DNA from: Loktanella atrilutea
Lineage (GTDB): Bacteria; Pseudomonadota; Alphaproteobacteria; Rhodobacterales; Rhodobacteraceae
DNA length: 64,000 nt
Assembly: GCF_900128995.1 (NCBI RefSeq)
Contig: NZ_FQUE01000005.1
Span: 186,001 to 250,000, forward strand
Direction: 5' to 3'
Positions 1 through 9,117 of the stretch are shown here, piece after piece. The notes beneath the pieces are model-generated. The model was not told the origin of the DNA. It did no database searches and saw only the letters and a list, made by a program, of their open reading frames with translations. The stretch's first letter is position 1. Each line of letters begins with the position of its first letter. The translations under genes and the position numbers were made by a program.

Positions 1-1250
1 CCACCCCGTCGAGGCGGATCGCGCCGTCGTTCGGGTCGTAGAACCGCTGCAACAGCTGAATGATCGTCGTCTTGCCCGCCCCGGAGGGGCCGACGAGGGC
101 TACGGTTTCTCCGGGTTCGACGATCAGGCTGACGTGGTCGAGGGCGGCCACGGTGGGCCGGCCGGGATAGTGAAAGGTCACGTCGTCGAAGACGATCTGC
201 CCGCGTGTCGCATCCGGCACCGGCGTCGGCGTTACGGGATCGGCGACCGCATCCTTCGCGTTCAGCAGTTCGACCAGCCGTTCGGTGGCGCCAGCGGCGC
301 GCTGCAGCTCGCCCCAGACTTCTGTCAGGGCGCCGACTGCGCCGGCAACCATGACGGAGTAGATGACGAACTGCACCAGTTCGCCCACGCTCATCACCCC
401 GCCGCGCACGTCGTGGGCGCCGATCCACAACACGCCGACGATGCCTGCGAAGATCAAGAAGATCACGATGGCCGTCATCCATGCGCGGACGCCGATCCGG
501 GTGCGGGCGGCGCGGTAGCTCTTTTCCGTCACCTCCCAGAATTTGCGGCGGCTCAGGTCCTCATGGGTGAAGGCCTGCACGGTCTGGACCGACAGCAGCG
601 CCTCTGACGCATTGCCGGAGGATTGCGCGATCCAGTCCTGATTTTCGCGACTGAGCTTGCGCAGGCGGCGCCCCAGCACGACGATCGGCACGATGACGGC
701 GGGCACCAGCAGCAGCACGAGGCCGGTCAGCTTGAACGAGGTGAACATCATCAGCACGAGGCCGCCTGCGAAGATCAGCGCGTTGCGCAGCGCGATCGAG
801 ACGGAGGAGCCGATGACCGACAGGATCAGCGTCGTGTCGGTGGTAATGCGGCTGAGCACCTCGCCGGTCATGATGTTTTCGAAGAAGGCGGGGGACATGC
901 CGATCATCCGGTCGAAGACGGCGGTGCGGATATCGGCCACCACACGCTCGCCCAGCCGCGTGACGAGGTAGTAGCGCAGCGCCGTGCCCACGGCGAGCAG
1001 CGCCGCCACGGCGAGCGCAATCGCGAAGTAGCGGTCGAGGATCTGACCGGCGGTCACGTCGAAGTTGTCGACCACCCGGCGTACGGCCAGAGGCAGGATC
1101 AGCGAGACGATGGCGGTCAGGGTCAGGGCGCTGGCGGCCAGCAGCATCAGGCGGCGGTAGGGTGCGAGGAACGGCCAGAGCTGGCGCAGCGCGCCCATGT
1201 TCTTCGACTTGGCGCGTTCCGCGTCAATGGCTTGGGGCGCGTCGGCCATG
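1..1250 (-). CDS. ABC exporter, fused permease-ATPase (MsbA-like), 3' truncated by window edge
   Basis: The reading frame runs from an ATG at 1248-1250 (MADAPQAIDAERAKSKNMG) to the window edge, giving about 416 codons of an ABC half-transporter. Several hydrophobic segments form an ABC transmembrane type 1 domain over roughly residues 30-310. The ATPase domain then begins, with a Walker A motif GPSGAGKT at about residues 385-392 (positions 70-95). The Q-loop, signature and Walker B lie outside the window. Length and layout fit the MsbA/LmrA exporter family of lipids, drugs or peptides in the inner membrane; the substrate cannot be told from sequence. The gene is complete at its 5' end and lies just downstream of tRNA-Gly on the same strand. 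Confidence 0.9.
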
Positions 1251-1361
1251 GTGTTCCGTCCTGCTTGCAATGGATCGGACATAAAACCGCGCGGCTTGCG
1301 ACACAAGCAAAACGCACTGGGGCGCGATGCCGGGTTCGGCTGGCATGATCGAGGGAGGCGG

Positions 1362-1435
1362 TGGAGCGGGCGACGGGAATCGAACCCGTGTCATCAGCTT
1401 GGAAGGCTGAGGTCTTACCATTACACAACGCCCGC
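1362..1435 (-). tRNA. tRNA-Gly (anticodon TCC)
   Basis: A 74-nt cloverleaf on the minus strand. The acceptor arms GCGGGCG and CGCCCGC pair perfectly. The anticodon stem TCAGC/GCTGA encloses the loop CTTCCAA, with anticodon TCC. The T-arm carries GGTTCGATTCC. The discriminator is T and the CCA end is encoded (1362-1364). Confidence 0.97.
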
Positions 1436-1445
1436 GTCGCCAACC

Positions 1446-1474
1446 GTATAATTCGGTGCAAGCCCCCCCCGCAA
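1446..1474 (-). promoter_or_regulatory. Putative tRNA-Gly promoter
   Basis: On the minus strand a -35-like TTGCGG (1469-1474) is separated by exactly 17 bp from a -10-like TTATAC (1446-1451), just upstream of the tRNA 5' end at 1435. The spacer contains a run of G. Spacing and position fit a sigma-70 promoter; this is inference from sequence only. Confidence 0.5.
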
Positions 1475-1565
1475 CCCCTTATTCGGCCGATCCCGGTCAC
1501 GAAATTGCCCAGATGGTGCGGCATGGCAAGGCATATCACATGTGTTGTCTAGAACGAGATCCACC

Positions 1566-1946
1566 ATGAAATACATATTTCTTGCGCTCATCATGCTTTG
1601 CGGCAGTGTATCGGGTGCCGCGGCCCAATCCTGTGGTCCCAATGACCATTACCTTACGGCCGAAATTAACGGCTTTGTTCCAAACGATATGTATTACTGC
1701 GCGGGGCAGCAGATTTTCGTCACCAACAACACAACGACGGACCTGTATTTTTACTACAAGCCAATGAGTAGTAATTCTTATAAGCTGAGTGAAGTCATCC
1801 GCTCGGGCCGCACCAGCGGGCCTTTTAAGGACTTCAACGCTGGCGACGTCTATGTGGCTCGGCGCAGTGGAGACAATTATTATTACTATCATGGTTCCGG
1901 GGTGAAGGCGCGCCTGATCCAAGGTACGGCACCGGACAGCTACTGA
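1566..1946 (+). CDS. Small secreted protein of unknown function
   Basis: 126 residues. I chose the ATG at 1566 because it opens a clear Sec signal peptide (MKYIFLALIMLCGSVSGAAA, likely cleavage before QS near residue 22); a GTG at 1542 is also possible. The mature part has two cysteines near its start (SCGPND and YYCAGQ) and is unusually rich in Tyr and Asn (YFYYKP, DNYYYYHGS). I do not recognise a family. Its base composition is clearly more AT-rich than the flanking genes, and it sits beside tRNA-Gly, so recent acquisition is possible. Its stop overlaps the convergent SRAP gene by 7 bp. Confidence 0.75.
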   Translation: MKYIFLALIMLCGSVSGAAAQSCGPNDHYLTAEINGFVPNDMYYCAGQQIFVTNNTTTDLYFYYKPMSSNSYKLSEVIRSGRTSGPFKDFNAGDVYVARRSGDNYYYYHGSGVKARLIQGTAPDSY

Positions 1947-2602
1947 ATTGCCGTAAGCAGGTCAGGACCCTGCGCACGGTTGGAATTGACGACTGTCGAA
2001 ACCTTCGTGAACGTCAGCACATCATCGGCCACAGCCTTCATCAAAGGTGCCGCGCCGTGCCCCGCCTCGCCCAGCCAGAGGGGCCAGTCGTCGGGCGGCA
2101 GGATGACCGGCAGGCGGTCGTGGATCGGCGCCATCGCCGCATTGGCGCCGCAGGTGACGACGGCGCAGGTGGCGAGCGGCGCGTCGCCTTTCGACCAGTC
2201 CTGCCAGATCCCCGCCATCGCCATCGGCGCGCCGTCGCTGTGGGTGACGTACCAAGGCTGGGGCACCTCTCCCTTCACCCGGTGCCATTCGTAGAAGCCG
2301 CTGGCCACGATCAGGCAGCGCCGTTCACGCACGGCGGCGCGAAAGGCGGGCTTTTCCGCGATCGTTTCTGACCGGGCGTTGATCAGCAACGGGCCGCCGG
2401 ACAGCTTGTCGTACCAGTGCGGCACGAAGCCCCAGCGCATGGGGCGCAGGCGGCGCTGCCCGTCGCCCGCCGTCACGACATGGACCGTCTGGGTGGGGCA
2501 GACGTTGTAGTCAGGCGTCTTGGGCAGGTCGTTGGCGGGTGCCGCGGCAAAGACCTGCGCCATCGCATCATGAGGAAGGGTGATCGCCATGCGTCCGCAC
2601 AT
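1940..2602 (-). CDS. SRAP-family abasic-site protein (YedK/HMCES-like)
   Basis: 220 residues beginning MCGRMAITL. I chose the start at 2600-2602 because the SRAP active-site cysteine must be residue 2, exposed after Met removal; a longer upstream frame would bury it. Other family hallmarks are visible: RPMRWGFVPHWYD, NARSETIAEKPAFR, ASGFYEWHRVKG and IHDRLPVILPPDDWPLWL. Family members crosslink to abasic sites in single-stranded DNA through Cys2 and shield them during replication. It is a single gene, convergent with the secreted orphan and divergent from the porin. No LexA-type box was obvious upstream. Confidence 0.93.
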   Translation of the reverse strand: MCGRMAITLPHDAMAQVFAAAPANDLPKTPDYNVCPTQTVHVVTAGDGQRRLRPMRWGFVPHWYDKLSGGPLLINARSETIAEKPAFRAAVRERRCLIVASGFYEWHRVKGEVPQPWYVTHSDGAPMAMAGIWQDWSKGDAPLATCAVVTCGANAAMAPIHDRLPVILPPDDWPLWLGEAGHGAAPLMKAVADDVLTFTKVSTVVNSNRAQGPDLLTAIQ

Positions 2603-2909
2603 GCCGGGACTGTAGGCAGGTCCCGCGATATGTGCCAGTCCCCTGCGGCCTGTGCCGGACGAATCGCCGGTGGCGGTTGGGCCCAGCTTGAGGCCTTTGC
2701 CTTTTGGCGGGGGCCGATCGCGCTGCCGGATCGCCTGACATTGGCCGGCATGACCGGCCGCAGGTCGCGACAAACCGTCACCCGCACCCGCAGAAACGCG
2801 GCCTGCGGGCAACACTCCTGTGTTTTCCCGGCCACGGGCGGTGGTCCCACGGACAGGCCGGCTGGCATGGACGACGGGCTCACCCCTCAAACCATGAAAG
2901 GTCCCTTCG
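2603..2909. other. Divergent intergenic region (SRAP / porin)
   Basis: 307 bp between two divergently transcribed genes, presumably carrying both promoters. Reading frames here lack family features or plausible start contexts and look like noise. A GAAAGG about 9 bp before the porin ATG (2910) is a plausible ribosome site. I see no RNA gene or clear operator. Confidence 0.4.
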
Positions 2910-4028
2910 ATGATCCGGAAGACACATCTTCTTTTGGCGACGACCCTGCTGCCAATCGCCACGGTGGCCGCGGCACAGGACGACGCGACCCGAATCGCCG
3001 CGCTGGAAGCGCGGATCGCAGCGCTGGAAAGCGCGCCGTCGGCGCCGACGGCCTTTGGCGCGGACACAGGCACGACGCTGGAGTTCTACGGCTTCGCCAA
3101 GCTCGATCTGATCTACGACTTCGGCTACGAGCTGGGTGACACGACCTTCGGCCTGAACGGCATCGGCGCCGCCAGCCCGACCGGCGACTTCTTCAACGCC
3201 ACCGTGCGTCAGACGCGGCTGGGATTCCGGACCACCACGCAGACCGATCTGGGCGAACTTGGCACGCAGGTCGAGATCGACTTCTACGGTGCCGACGAAA
3301 TCGAGCCGCGCCTGCGTCACGCCACGGCAACGCTGGGCGGGCTGCGCGTCGGGCAGTACTGGACCCAGTTCATGCCGCTGTCGTCCTACCCCGTGACGCT
3401 GGATTTCCAGGGCGTCGCCGGCATCCCCTTCGCCCGGCAGGAACAGGTCGCCTACACCTACGAGATGCCGAACAGCCTTTCGCTGACCGGGTCGATCGAG
3501 GAATCGAACGGCGACAGCGACGATCCGGTGCTGATCGCGGCGCTGGCCTATGACACCGATCCGCTGCTGCTGCGCGCATCCGCCCTGACCGGCACGGTAA
3601 ACACCGCCAGCGGCGGCAGCGCGGACGTCTACGGCATCAACCTGTCGACCACGGCGCAGCTGTGGGACGGGGCCAGCGTCGATGCGTCCTATACCTTCGG
3701 CGAGGGGATCAACAGCTACATGGTCTTCGGTGGCGACGATCTGGACGCCGCCGGCGATCCGGTCGAGATGCAGGCGGCCTACATCGGCCTGACGCAGGCG
3801 GTTGGCGAAAAGCTGACCCTGCGCGCGATCTACGGCTGGCGCGAGAACGATACGGGTCAGGGCGCGGACGATACAGAGACGCTGACCTCCGCGCATTTGA
3901 ACGCGCGGTATCAGGTGCTGGAAAACACCTGGGTCGGGGCCGAATATTTCCACGGCACACGCGATACCTTTGGCGGCGCGTCCTACGACGTGGATCGCAT
4001 CCAGACCTCGGTCCAGATCGACTTCTGA
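2910..4028 (+). CDS. DcaP-like outer-membrane porin
   Basis: 372 residues. An N-terminal signal peptide (MIRKTHLLLATTLLPIATVAAA) is followed by a short coiled coil (RIAALEARIAALES, about residues 28-41), then a beta-rich body starting LEFYGFAKLDLIYDFGYELG and ending in an aromatic residue (TSVQIDF), as expected for an outer-membrane barrel. A coiled-coil head followed by a barrel that opens FYGFxKLD is the pattern of DcaP-type trimeric porins. It would form a diffusion channel for small, often anionic, solutes; the substrate is unknown. It is monocistronic, upstream of and convergent with the 5'-nucleotidase gene. Confidence 0.85.
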   Translation: MIRKTHLLLATTLLPIATVAAAQDDATRIAALEARIAALESAPSAPTAFGADTGTTLEFYGFAKLDLIYDFGYELGDTTFGLNGIGAASPTGDFFNATVRQTRLGFRTTTQTDLGELGTQVEIDFYGADEIEPRLRHATATLGGLRVGQYWTQFMPLSSYPVTLDFQGVAGIPFARQEQVAYTYEMPNSLSLTGSIEESNGDSDDPVLIAALAYDTDPLLLRASALTGTVNTASGGSADVYGINLSTTAQLWDGASVDASYTFGEGINSYMVFGGDDLDAAGDPVEMQAAYIGLTQAVGEKLTLRAIYGWRENDTGQGADDTETLTSAHLNARYQVLENTWVGAEYFHGTRDTFGGASYDVDRIQTSVQIDF

Positions 4029-4038
4029 CCATGAAAAA

Positions 4039-4064
4039 GGCGCCCCGGTCCGCACCGGGGCGCC
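4039..4064 (-). terminator. Rho-independent terminator of the 5'-nucleotidase gene
   Basis: A perfect 11-bp stem (4039-4049 with 4054-4064) and a 4-nt loop. In the minus direction it is followed by five T residues (4034-4038 are A on the plus strand), so it best terminates the minus-strand nucleotidase. It may also help stop plus-strand porin transcripts, though the T tract is weak on that side. Confidence 0.8.
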
Positions 4065-4088
4065 GTCTTCCGCGAGGCCGGGATGGCC

Positions 4089-5645
4089 TCAGTTCACCGT
4101 GATGCGGCCATCGGTATAGGGCGTGTAGGCGCCGTTTTCGGCAATGTAATCCGCCACGACATCCGCCAGATCGGGGCCGAAGTCATAGGCATTCGCAGCC
4201 GACTGGAACATCTTGTAGCCGTCGCCGCCGTTGCGCACGAAGTTGTTCGACACCACGCCGTAGGTCGCCGCCGGATCGAGTGGCGCGCCGTCAACCATCA
4301 CGTCGCTGATGCGGCTGCCCACCTCTGCCGCCGGATCGACGGTGAAGGTCATGCCCGCGACCTGCGGGAAGCGGCCGCCGCCCTCCTCCATTTCGGACAC
4401 GCCGTTTTCCAGCGCTTCCAGCAGGACCTGCCCCGGCACCTCGAAGGTCGACAGGGTGTTCTGGAACGGCAGAACGGTCAGCACCTCGCCCTTGGTCACC
4501 TCGCCCGCGTCGATGCCGGCCCGGATGCCGCCGCCGTTGGTGATCGCGACCTGGATGCCCTGATCCTTCACCCGCGCCAGCATGGCGTCGGCGATCAGGT
4601 TGCCGCCGGAACATTCCATCGCCCGGCAGACGTCGCGGCTGCCGTCGACGGCCTCGGTCGTCTCGCCGATGACCTCGTTGCGGATCTCCTCCAGCGGTTT
4701 GGCCAGTTCGGCGATGCGATCGACGGTCGGCTGATCCTCGGCCACCGCGGCATCCATCAGCAGCGGCTGGCCAGAGGCCTCGGTGATGACGCCGTCATCG
4801 TCGAAGGTCACGTTCAGCTCGCCCAGATACTTGCCGTAGGCATAGGCCTGCACGATGGCGGTGTCGCCGACCATGGTCGGATACTTGCCCTTGGCGCCTT
4901 CCATGTCGCCCAGCAGGGTGTTGTCGTGGCCGCCCACGATCACGTCGACGCCGGTCGTGTTCGCCGCCACGTCCTGATCGACGAGGTAGCCCGAGTGCGA
5001 CAGGACGATGATCTTGTTCACGCCCTCGGCGGTCAGCTTGTCGACCTCTCCCTGCACCGCGTCGGCGGGCTGGGTGAAGATCACGTTGGGGCCGGAGCTG
5101 GACAGCTCGTCCGTATCGACGGGGGTCAGGCCGATCAGGCCGATCTTCTCGCCCTTCTTCTCGATGACCGTCGATTTCACGATCTTGTCGGCCAGCAGCG
5201 CCTCGCCCGAGATGTCGGCATTCGACATCAGGATCGGGAAGTCGACCGCATCGACGAAGGCGCCCAGCACTTCGGGGCCGTCGTCGAATTCGTGGTTGCC
5301 CACGGTCATCGCGTCGTAGCCCAGCTTGTTCATGAACTCGGCGGTCATCGTGCCCTTGTACTGGGTGTAGAACAGCGTGCCCTGAAACTGGTCGCCGCCG
5401 TCCACGAGGATTGTGTTGTCGTTCTCGGCCCGCGCCTGTTCCAGCGCCGTGACCAGACGCGCCTCGCCGCCGAAGCAGTCGCCGGCGGTGTTGTCCTCGG
5501 GCGCGCAGGGGCCGTCGTACTTGCTGATCGGCTCGAACCGGTCGTGGAAGTCGTTGGTGTGCAGGATGGTCAGGCTGTAGTCGGCGCTGGCGGCACTGGC
5601 GGTCAGGGCCAGTGCGGCGGTGGTGCCAAGGATGCGTGCGATCAT
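4089..5645 (-). CDS. Periplasmic 5'-nucleotidase / metallophosphatase (UshA family)
   Basis: 518 residues with a signal peptide (cleavage near ASA-DYS). The N-terminal metallophosphatase domain shows the dimetal ligands in order: LHTNDFHDRFEP, VDGGDQFQG, GNHEFDDGPE, LSHSG and GGHDN. The C-terminal 5'-nucleotidase domain (about residues 335-500) has ECSGGNLIADAM and NGGGIRAGIDAGEVTKG. Such enzymes strip phosphate from nucleotides or UDP-sugars outside the inner membrane and supply nucleoside and phosphate; exact specificity is unknown. It is a single gene with its own terminator. Confidence 0.92.
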   Translation of the reverse strand: MIARILGTTAALALTASAASADYSLTILHTNDFHDRFEPISKYDGPCAPEDNTAGDCFGGEARLVTALEQARAENDNTILVDGGDQFQGTLFYTQYKGTMTAEFMNKLGYDAMTVGNHEFDDGPEVLGAFVDAVDFPILMSNADISGEALLADKIVKSTVIEKKGEKIGLIGLTPVDTDELSSSGPNVIFTQPADAVQGEVDKLTAEGVNKIIVLSHSGYLVDQDVAANTTGVDVIVGGHDNTLLGDMEGAKGKYPTMVGDTAIVQAYAYGKYLGELNVTFDDDGVITEASGQPLLMDAAVAEDQPTVDRIAELAKPLEEIRNEVIGETTEAVDGSRDVCRAMECSGGNLIADAMLARVKDQGIQVAITNGGGIRAGIDAGEVTKGEVLTVLPFQNTLSTFEVPGQVLLEALENGVSEMEEGGGRFPQVAGMTFTVDPAAEVGSRISDVMVDGAPLDPAATYGVVSNNFVRNGGDGYKMFQSAANAYDFGPDLADVVADYIAENGAYTPYTDGRITVN

Positions 5646-5827
5646 GTGGATGTCCCCCTAGGATGTCATGCGGGCAGATTGGCCGCGGGTCCGGTTGAAG
5701 TCAAACGCGCGGTCAGGTTGATCCTGCGTCACTTCGCCGGCTGCCTAGATCCTGCCTGTAACGCCCGATTGACAGGCAGGCGCCGGCCCCTTGATTTCCC
5801 GCGGCCCCTGCGTCATCTGTCGGCCCC

Positions 5828-6163
5828 ATGCTGATCTACAAAATCCTTCGCGCGCCCGAATGGGACGCCCTGCAGGCGGACGGATCGACCGAGGGCGCGC
5901 CCGTCGATCTGGCCGACGGCTTCATCCATTTCTCGACCGCCGCCCAGGTGGAGGAGACCGCGCTGAAGCATTTCGCCGATGTGCCGGGTCTGCTGCTGGT
6001 CGCCGTCGATGCAGACGGCCTTGGCGACAACCTGCGGTGGGAGCCGTCGCGCGGCGGGGACCTGTTCCCGCACCTTTATCGCCCGCTGCGGGACAGCGAC
6101 GTGGTCTGGCACCGGCCGCTGCCGCTGGTCGACGGGCTGCACCACTTCCCGGACATGGGCTAG
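5828..6163 (+). CDS. DUF952-family protein
   Basis: 111 residues, full length for DUF952: MLIYKILRAPEWDAL at the N-terminus, LADGFIHFSTAAQVEETALKHF in the middle and FPHLYRPLRDSDVVWHRPL near the end. No biochemical function is established for the family, which has an ADP-ribosyltransferase-like fold in my recollection. The stop codon is directly followed by the pyrD ATG with no spacer, so the two genes are cotranscribed and probably translationally coupled. Confidence 0.88.
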   Translation: MLIYKILRAPEWDALQADGSTEGAPVDLADGFIHFSTAAQVEETALKHFADVPGLLLVAVDADGLGDNLRWEPSRGGDLFPHLYRPLRDSDVVWHRPLPLVDGLHHFPDMG

Positions 6164-7213
6164 ATGTACCGCCATCTGGAGGATCTGGCCCTTCTGGCGC
6201 TGCAGCAGATCGATCCCGAACGCGCCCACGGTCTGGCGCTGCAGGCGCTGAACATGGGGCTGGGGCCGTCCGGCGGGCCGGTCACCTCACCGCGGCTGCG
6301 CACGACGGTCGCGGGCCTTGACCTGCCTAATCCGGTCGGGCTGGCGGCGGGCTTCGACAAGAATGCCGTGGCGTTGCGCCCCCTCGCCCGCTGCGGCTTC
6401 GGCTTCATCGAGGTCGGTGCCGCGACACCACGCCCGCAGGAGGGCAATCCGAAGCCGCGGCTGTTCCGCCTGACCGAGGACGGCGCCGCGATCAACCGCT
6501 TCGGGTTCAACAACGACGGGGCCGCGGCGATCGCGCGGCGCCTGAAGGGGCACGCGGGGATCGTCGGCCTGAACCTCGGCGCCAACAAGGACTCCGTCGA
6601 CCGCGCCGGTGATTTCGCACGGGTGCTGACGACCTGCGGCGATCACGTCGATTTCGCCACCGTCAACGTGTCTTCGCCTAATACGGAGCGGTTGCGCGAC
6701 CTGCAGGGCAAGGCCGCGCTGTCGGCGCTTCTGAGCGGTGTCATGCGGGCGAACCGCGATCTGGCGCGCCCCGTGCCGGTGTTCCTGAAGATCGCGCCGG
6801 ATCTGTCGGAGGCCGAAATCGCGGACCTTGCGGAGGTGGCGGAAGCATCGGGCATCGCGGCCCTGATCGCAACCAACACCACGGTCGCCCGCGACGGCCT
6901 GCACGGCCCGCACCGCGACGAAAAGGGCGGGCTGTCCGGCCAGCCGCTCTTCGACCGGTCGACACGCGTGGTGGCGCGGATTGCGGGGCTGACCCGGCTG
7001 CCGATCATCGGTGTGGGCGGGGTGGCCTCGGCCGAACAGGCCTACCAGAAGATCCGCGCCGGCGCCTCGGCGGTTCAGCTTTACACGGGTCTCGTCTACG
7101 GCGGCATCCGTCTCGCGACCGAGATCGCGCAGGGAATGGACGATCTGCTGGCACGGGATGGCCACGCCAGCGTCGCCGATGCCGTGGGATCCGGCCGCGC
7201 CGACTGGATCTAG
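6164..7213 (+). CDS. pyrD: Dihydroorotate dehydrogenase (quinone), class 2
   Basis: 349 residues. It oxidises dihydroorotate to orotate in pyrimidine synthesis and passes electrons to membrane quinone. The N-terminal helical extension ([26 protein letters not shown]) marks class 2. FMN and substrate motifs are clear: [37 protein letters not shown] with the class 2 catalytic serine, [11 protein letters not shown] and [20 protein letters not shown] followed by a Gln-Leu-Tyr-Thr step into the last FMN loop. It directly abuts the DUF952 gene. Confidence 0.96.
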   Translation: MYRHLEDLALLALQQIDPERAHGLALQALNMGLGPSGGPVTSPRLRTTVAGLDLPNPVGLAAGFDKNAVALRPLARCGFGFIEVGAATPRPQEGNPKPRLFRLTEDGAAINRFGFNNDGAAAIARRLKGHAGIVGLNLGANKDSVDRAGDFARVLTTCGDHVDFATVNVSSPNTERLRDLQGKAALSALLSGVMRANRDLARPVPVFLKIAPDLSEAEIADLAEVAEASGIAALIATNTTVARDGLHGPHRDEKGGLSGQPLFDRSTRVVARIAGLTRLPIIGVGGVASAEQAYQKIRAGASAVQLYTGLVYGGIRLATEIAQGMDDLLARDGHASVADAVGSGRADWI

Positions 7214-7256
7214 GCGACTTTTCCGCGAGCCGGATCGCATCGGGTGACGGCGAAGC

Positions 7257-7276
7257 CGATTTTTCTAGAAAAATCG
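7257..7276. repeat. CTAG-centred palindrome, copy 1
   Basis: A perfect 20-bp palindrome: arm CGATTTTT, centre CTAG, then the complementary arm. It lies 43 bp after the pyrD stop, in an AT-rich island within GC-rich DNA. It shares its core with the copies at 7342, 33859 and 33887. Confidence 0.85.
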
Positions 7277-7341
7277 AAAGGCGCCCCCGGCGTTGATGTC
7301 GGGCGACAGGTAATCCGGCGCGGCGCGGTCGGGCGTCGTTT

Positions 7342-7363
7342 CCGATTTTTCTAGAAAAATCGG
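7342..7363. repeat. CTAG-centred palindrome, copy 2
   Basis: A perfect 22-bp palindrome: arm CCGATTTTT, centre CTAG, complementary arm. It is 65 bp beyond copy 1 in the convergent space between pyrD and the glutamate dehydrogenase gene. Its sequence is identical to the copy at 33859-33880. Confidence 0.9.
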
Positions 7364-7395
7364 CGCCTTCCCGCGCCGGCCGCCTTGGCCGCGGG

Positions 7396-8838
7396 TCAGA
7401 GGCCCTTTGCCCTGTAGCTGTCGGCTACCTTGCGGATCGAGACGAGATAGGCCGCCGTGCGCAGGTCCTGCACGTCCTCCCGACCGTGCCAGACGGCCCG
7501 CATCGCCTGATAGGCCGTGCGCATCGTGTCATCGAGGCCCGAGCGGACGAGTTCCAATTCATCCGCGCCGCGCAGGTACTTCTCCTTGAAGTTCGGCGTC
7601 ATCGACCAGCGGTGTTCCAGCATGTCGTCCAGACGCTCCAGCTCGGCCACGATCAGTTCGTGACGCGCCTCCTCGGCCCGACGCTGCATCCGGCCGAAGC
7701 GGATGTGGGACAGGTTCTTGACCCACTCGAAATAGGACACGGTCACACCGCCCGCATTGGCGTACATGTCCGGAATGATGACCACGCCCTTGTTGCGCAG
7801 GATGTCGTCGGCACCGGCGGTCGTCGGACCGTTGGCCGCCTCGATGATCAGCGGCGCCTTGATCCGGGCCGCGTTGCCGATGTTCAGCACTCCCTCCAGC
7901 GCCGCGGGGATCAGGATGTCGCAGTCGTGTTCCAGCAGGGTCGCACCCTCGGCGTCATGGACCGCGTGGGGATAGCCCGTCACCCCGCCGTGACCCGCGA
8001 TCCACTGCTTCACATCCTCCACGTTCAGGCCCTTCTCGGCGTAGAGAGAGCCGTCGTGTTCGATGATGCCGGTGACGATACAGCCGTCCTCCTCGCTCAG
8101 GAACTTGGCGGCGTGGTAGCCCACGTTGCCAAGGCCCTGCACGATGACGCGCTTGCCGTCCAGCTTGCCGGACAGCTTCGCCTTGGCCACATCCTCGGGG
8201 TGGCGGAAGAATTCGCGCAGGGCGAACTGCACGCCGCGCCCGGTCGCCTCGGTCCGGCCCTGGATGCCGCCGGAGTTGATCGGCTTGCCGGTCACGCAGG
8301 CGGCGCCGTTGATGTCGGTGGTGTTCATCCGCTTGTACTGATCGGCGATCCAGGCCATCTCGCGTTCCCCGGTCCCCATGTCGGGGGCGGGGACGTTCTG
8401 GGCCGGATTGATCAAGTCGCGCTTGATCAGCTCATAGGCGAAGCGGCGGGTGATCTGCTCCAGCTCGTGATCGTCCCAGTCGCGCGGGTTGATGCAGAGC
8501 CCGCCCTTGGATCCGCCGAAGGGGGCGTCGACCAGCGCGCATTTGTAGGTCATCAGGGCGGCCAGCGCCTCGACCTCGTCCTGGTGAACGGTCAGGGCAT
8601 AGCGGATGCCGCCCTTGACCGGTTCCATGTGTTCCGAATGCACAGACCGGTAGCCGGTGAAGGTATGGATCGCCCCGCGCAGGCGGACCCCGAAACGCAC
8701 GACATATGTGGCGTTGCAGACCCGGATCTTCTCTTCCAGCCCCGGCGAGAGATCCATCAGCTTGACCGCACGGTTGAACATGATGTCGACGGATTCGCGA
8801 AAGCTGGGTTCGGGCTGAGCCGTGTCGGTCTGGGTCAT
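7396..8838 (-). CDS. Glutamate dehydrogenase (Glu/Leu/Phe/Val dehydrogenase family)
   Basis: 480 residues. I chose the start at 8836-8838 (MTQTDTAQPEPSFRESVDIM) because GGAAGG lies 8 bp upstream on the minus strand; a frame extending to 8925 has no such support. The catalytic lysine region is YKCALVDAPFGGSKGG, and the NAD(P)-binding domain has VIVQGLGNVGYHAAKF. EAANGPTT and the C-terminal helical region are also present. It interconverts glutamate with 2-oxoglutarate and ammonia. The length fits the roughly 450-480-residue bacterial enzymes rather than the giant GDH2 form. Coenzyme preference cannot be read with certainty. Confidence 0.94.
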   Translation of the reverse strand: MTQTDTAQPEPSFRESVDIMFNRAVKLMDLSPGLEEKIRVCNATYVVRFGVRLRGAIHTFTGYRSVHSEHMEPVKGGIRYALTVHQDEVEALAALMTYKCALVDAPFGGSKGGLCINPRDWDDHELEQITRRFAYELIKRDLINPAQNVPAPDMGTGEREMAWIADQYKRMNTTDINGAACVTGKPINSGGIQGRTEATGRGVQFALREFFRHPEDVAKAKLSGKLDGKRVIVQGLGNVGYHAAKFLSEEDGCIVTGIIEHDGSLYAEKGLNVEDVKQWIAGHGGVTGYPHAVHDAEGATLLEHDCDILIPAALEGVLNIGNAARIKAPLIIEAANGPTTAGADDILRNKGVVIIPDMYANAGGVTVSYFEWVKNLSHIRFGRMQRRAEEARHELIVAELERLDDMLEHRWSMTPNFKEKYLRGADELELVRSGLDDTMRTAYQAMRAVWHGREDVQDLRTAAYLVSIRKVADSYRAKGL

Positions 8839-9117
8839 CTGTTTTCCTTCCCTGATGCCGGATCGCAGCGCTGGACAGGCCGCGCATGCCTCAGGCCTAA
8901 CCCAAATCGGGTCCGACCCCAACACATCATCGGAAACCCTTCGAAACGATGAACGCCGATGCCGGATCCGGCATCGGCGAAACGGGCCCTGCCCGGCACG
9001 TCACCGCCCGGCCAACGCCCTAATTTCGCCATGCCACGCCGGTTTAAGACCGACGTCCGCAACGGGATTCGTCCCCTCGCGCGGGTTGCCGCGGACCCCG
9101 AGATGGAAAGACAGGCG

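Noticed and set aside
1-1250. The truncated ABC exporter as the secretion system for the RTX protein
   Set aside because: It is over 40 kb away, lacks an adjacent membrane-fusion gene in view, and reads as an MsbA-type lipid or drug exporter.
4083-5834. A 583-codon plus-strand frame opposite the 5'-nucleotidase
   Set aside because: His/Gln/Val-rich low-information sequence entirely antisense to a well-recognised enzyme.
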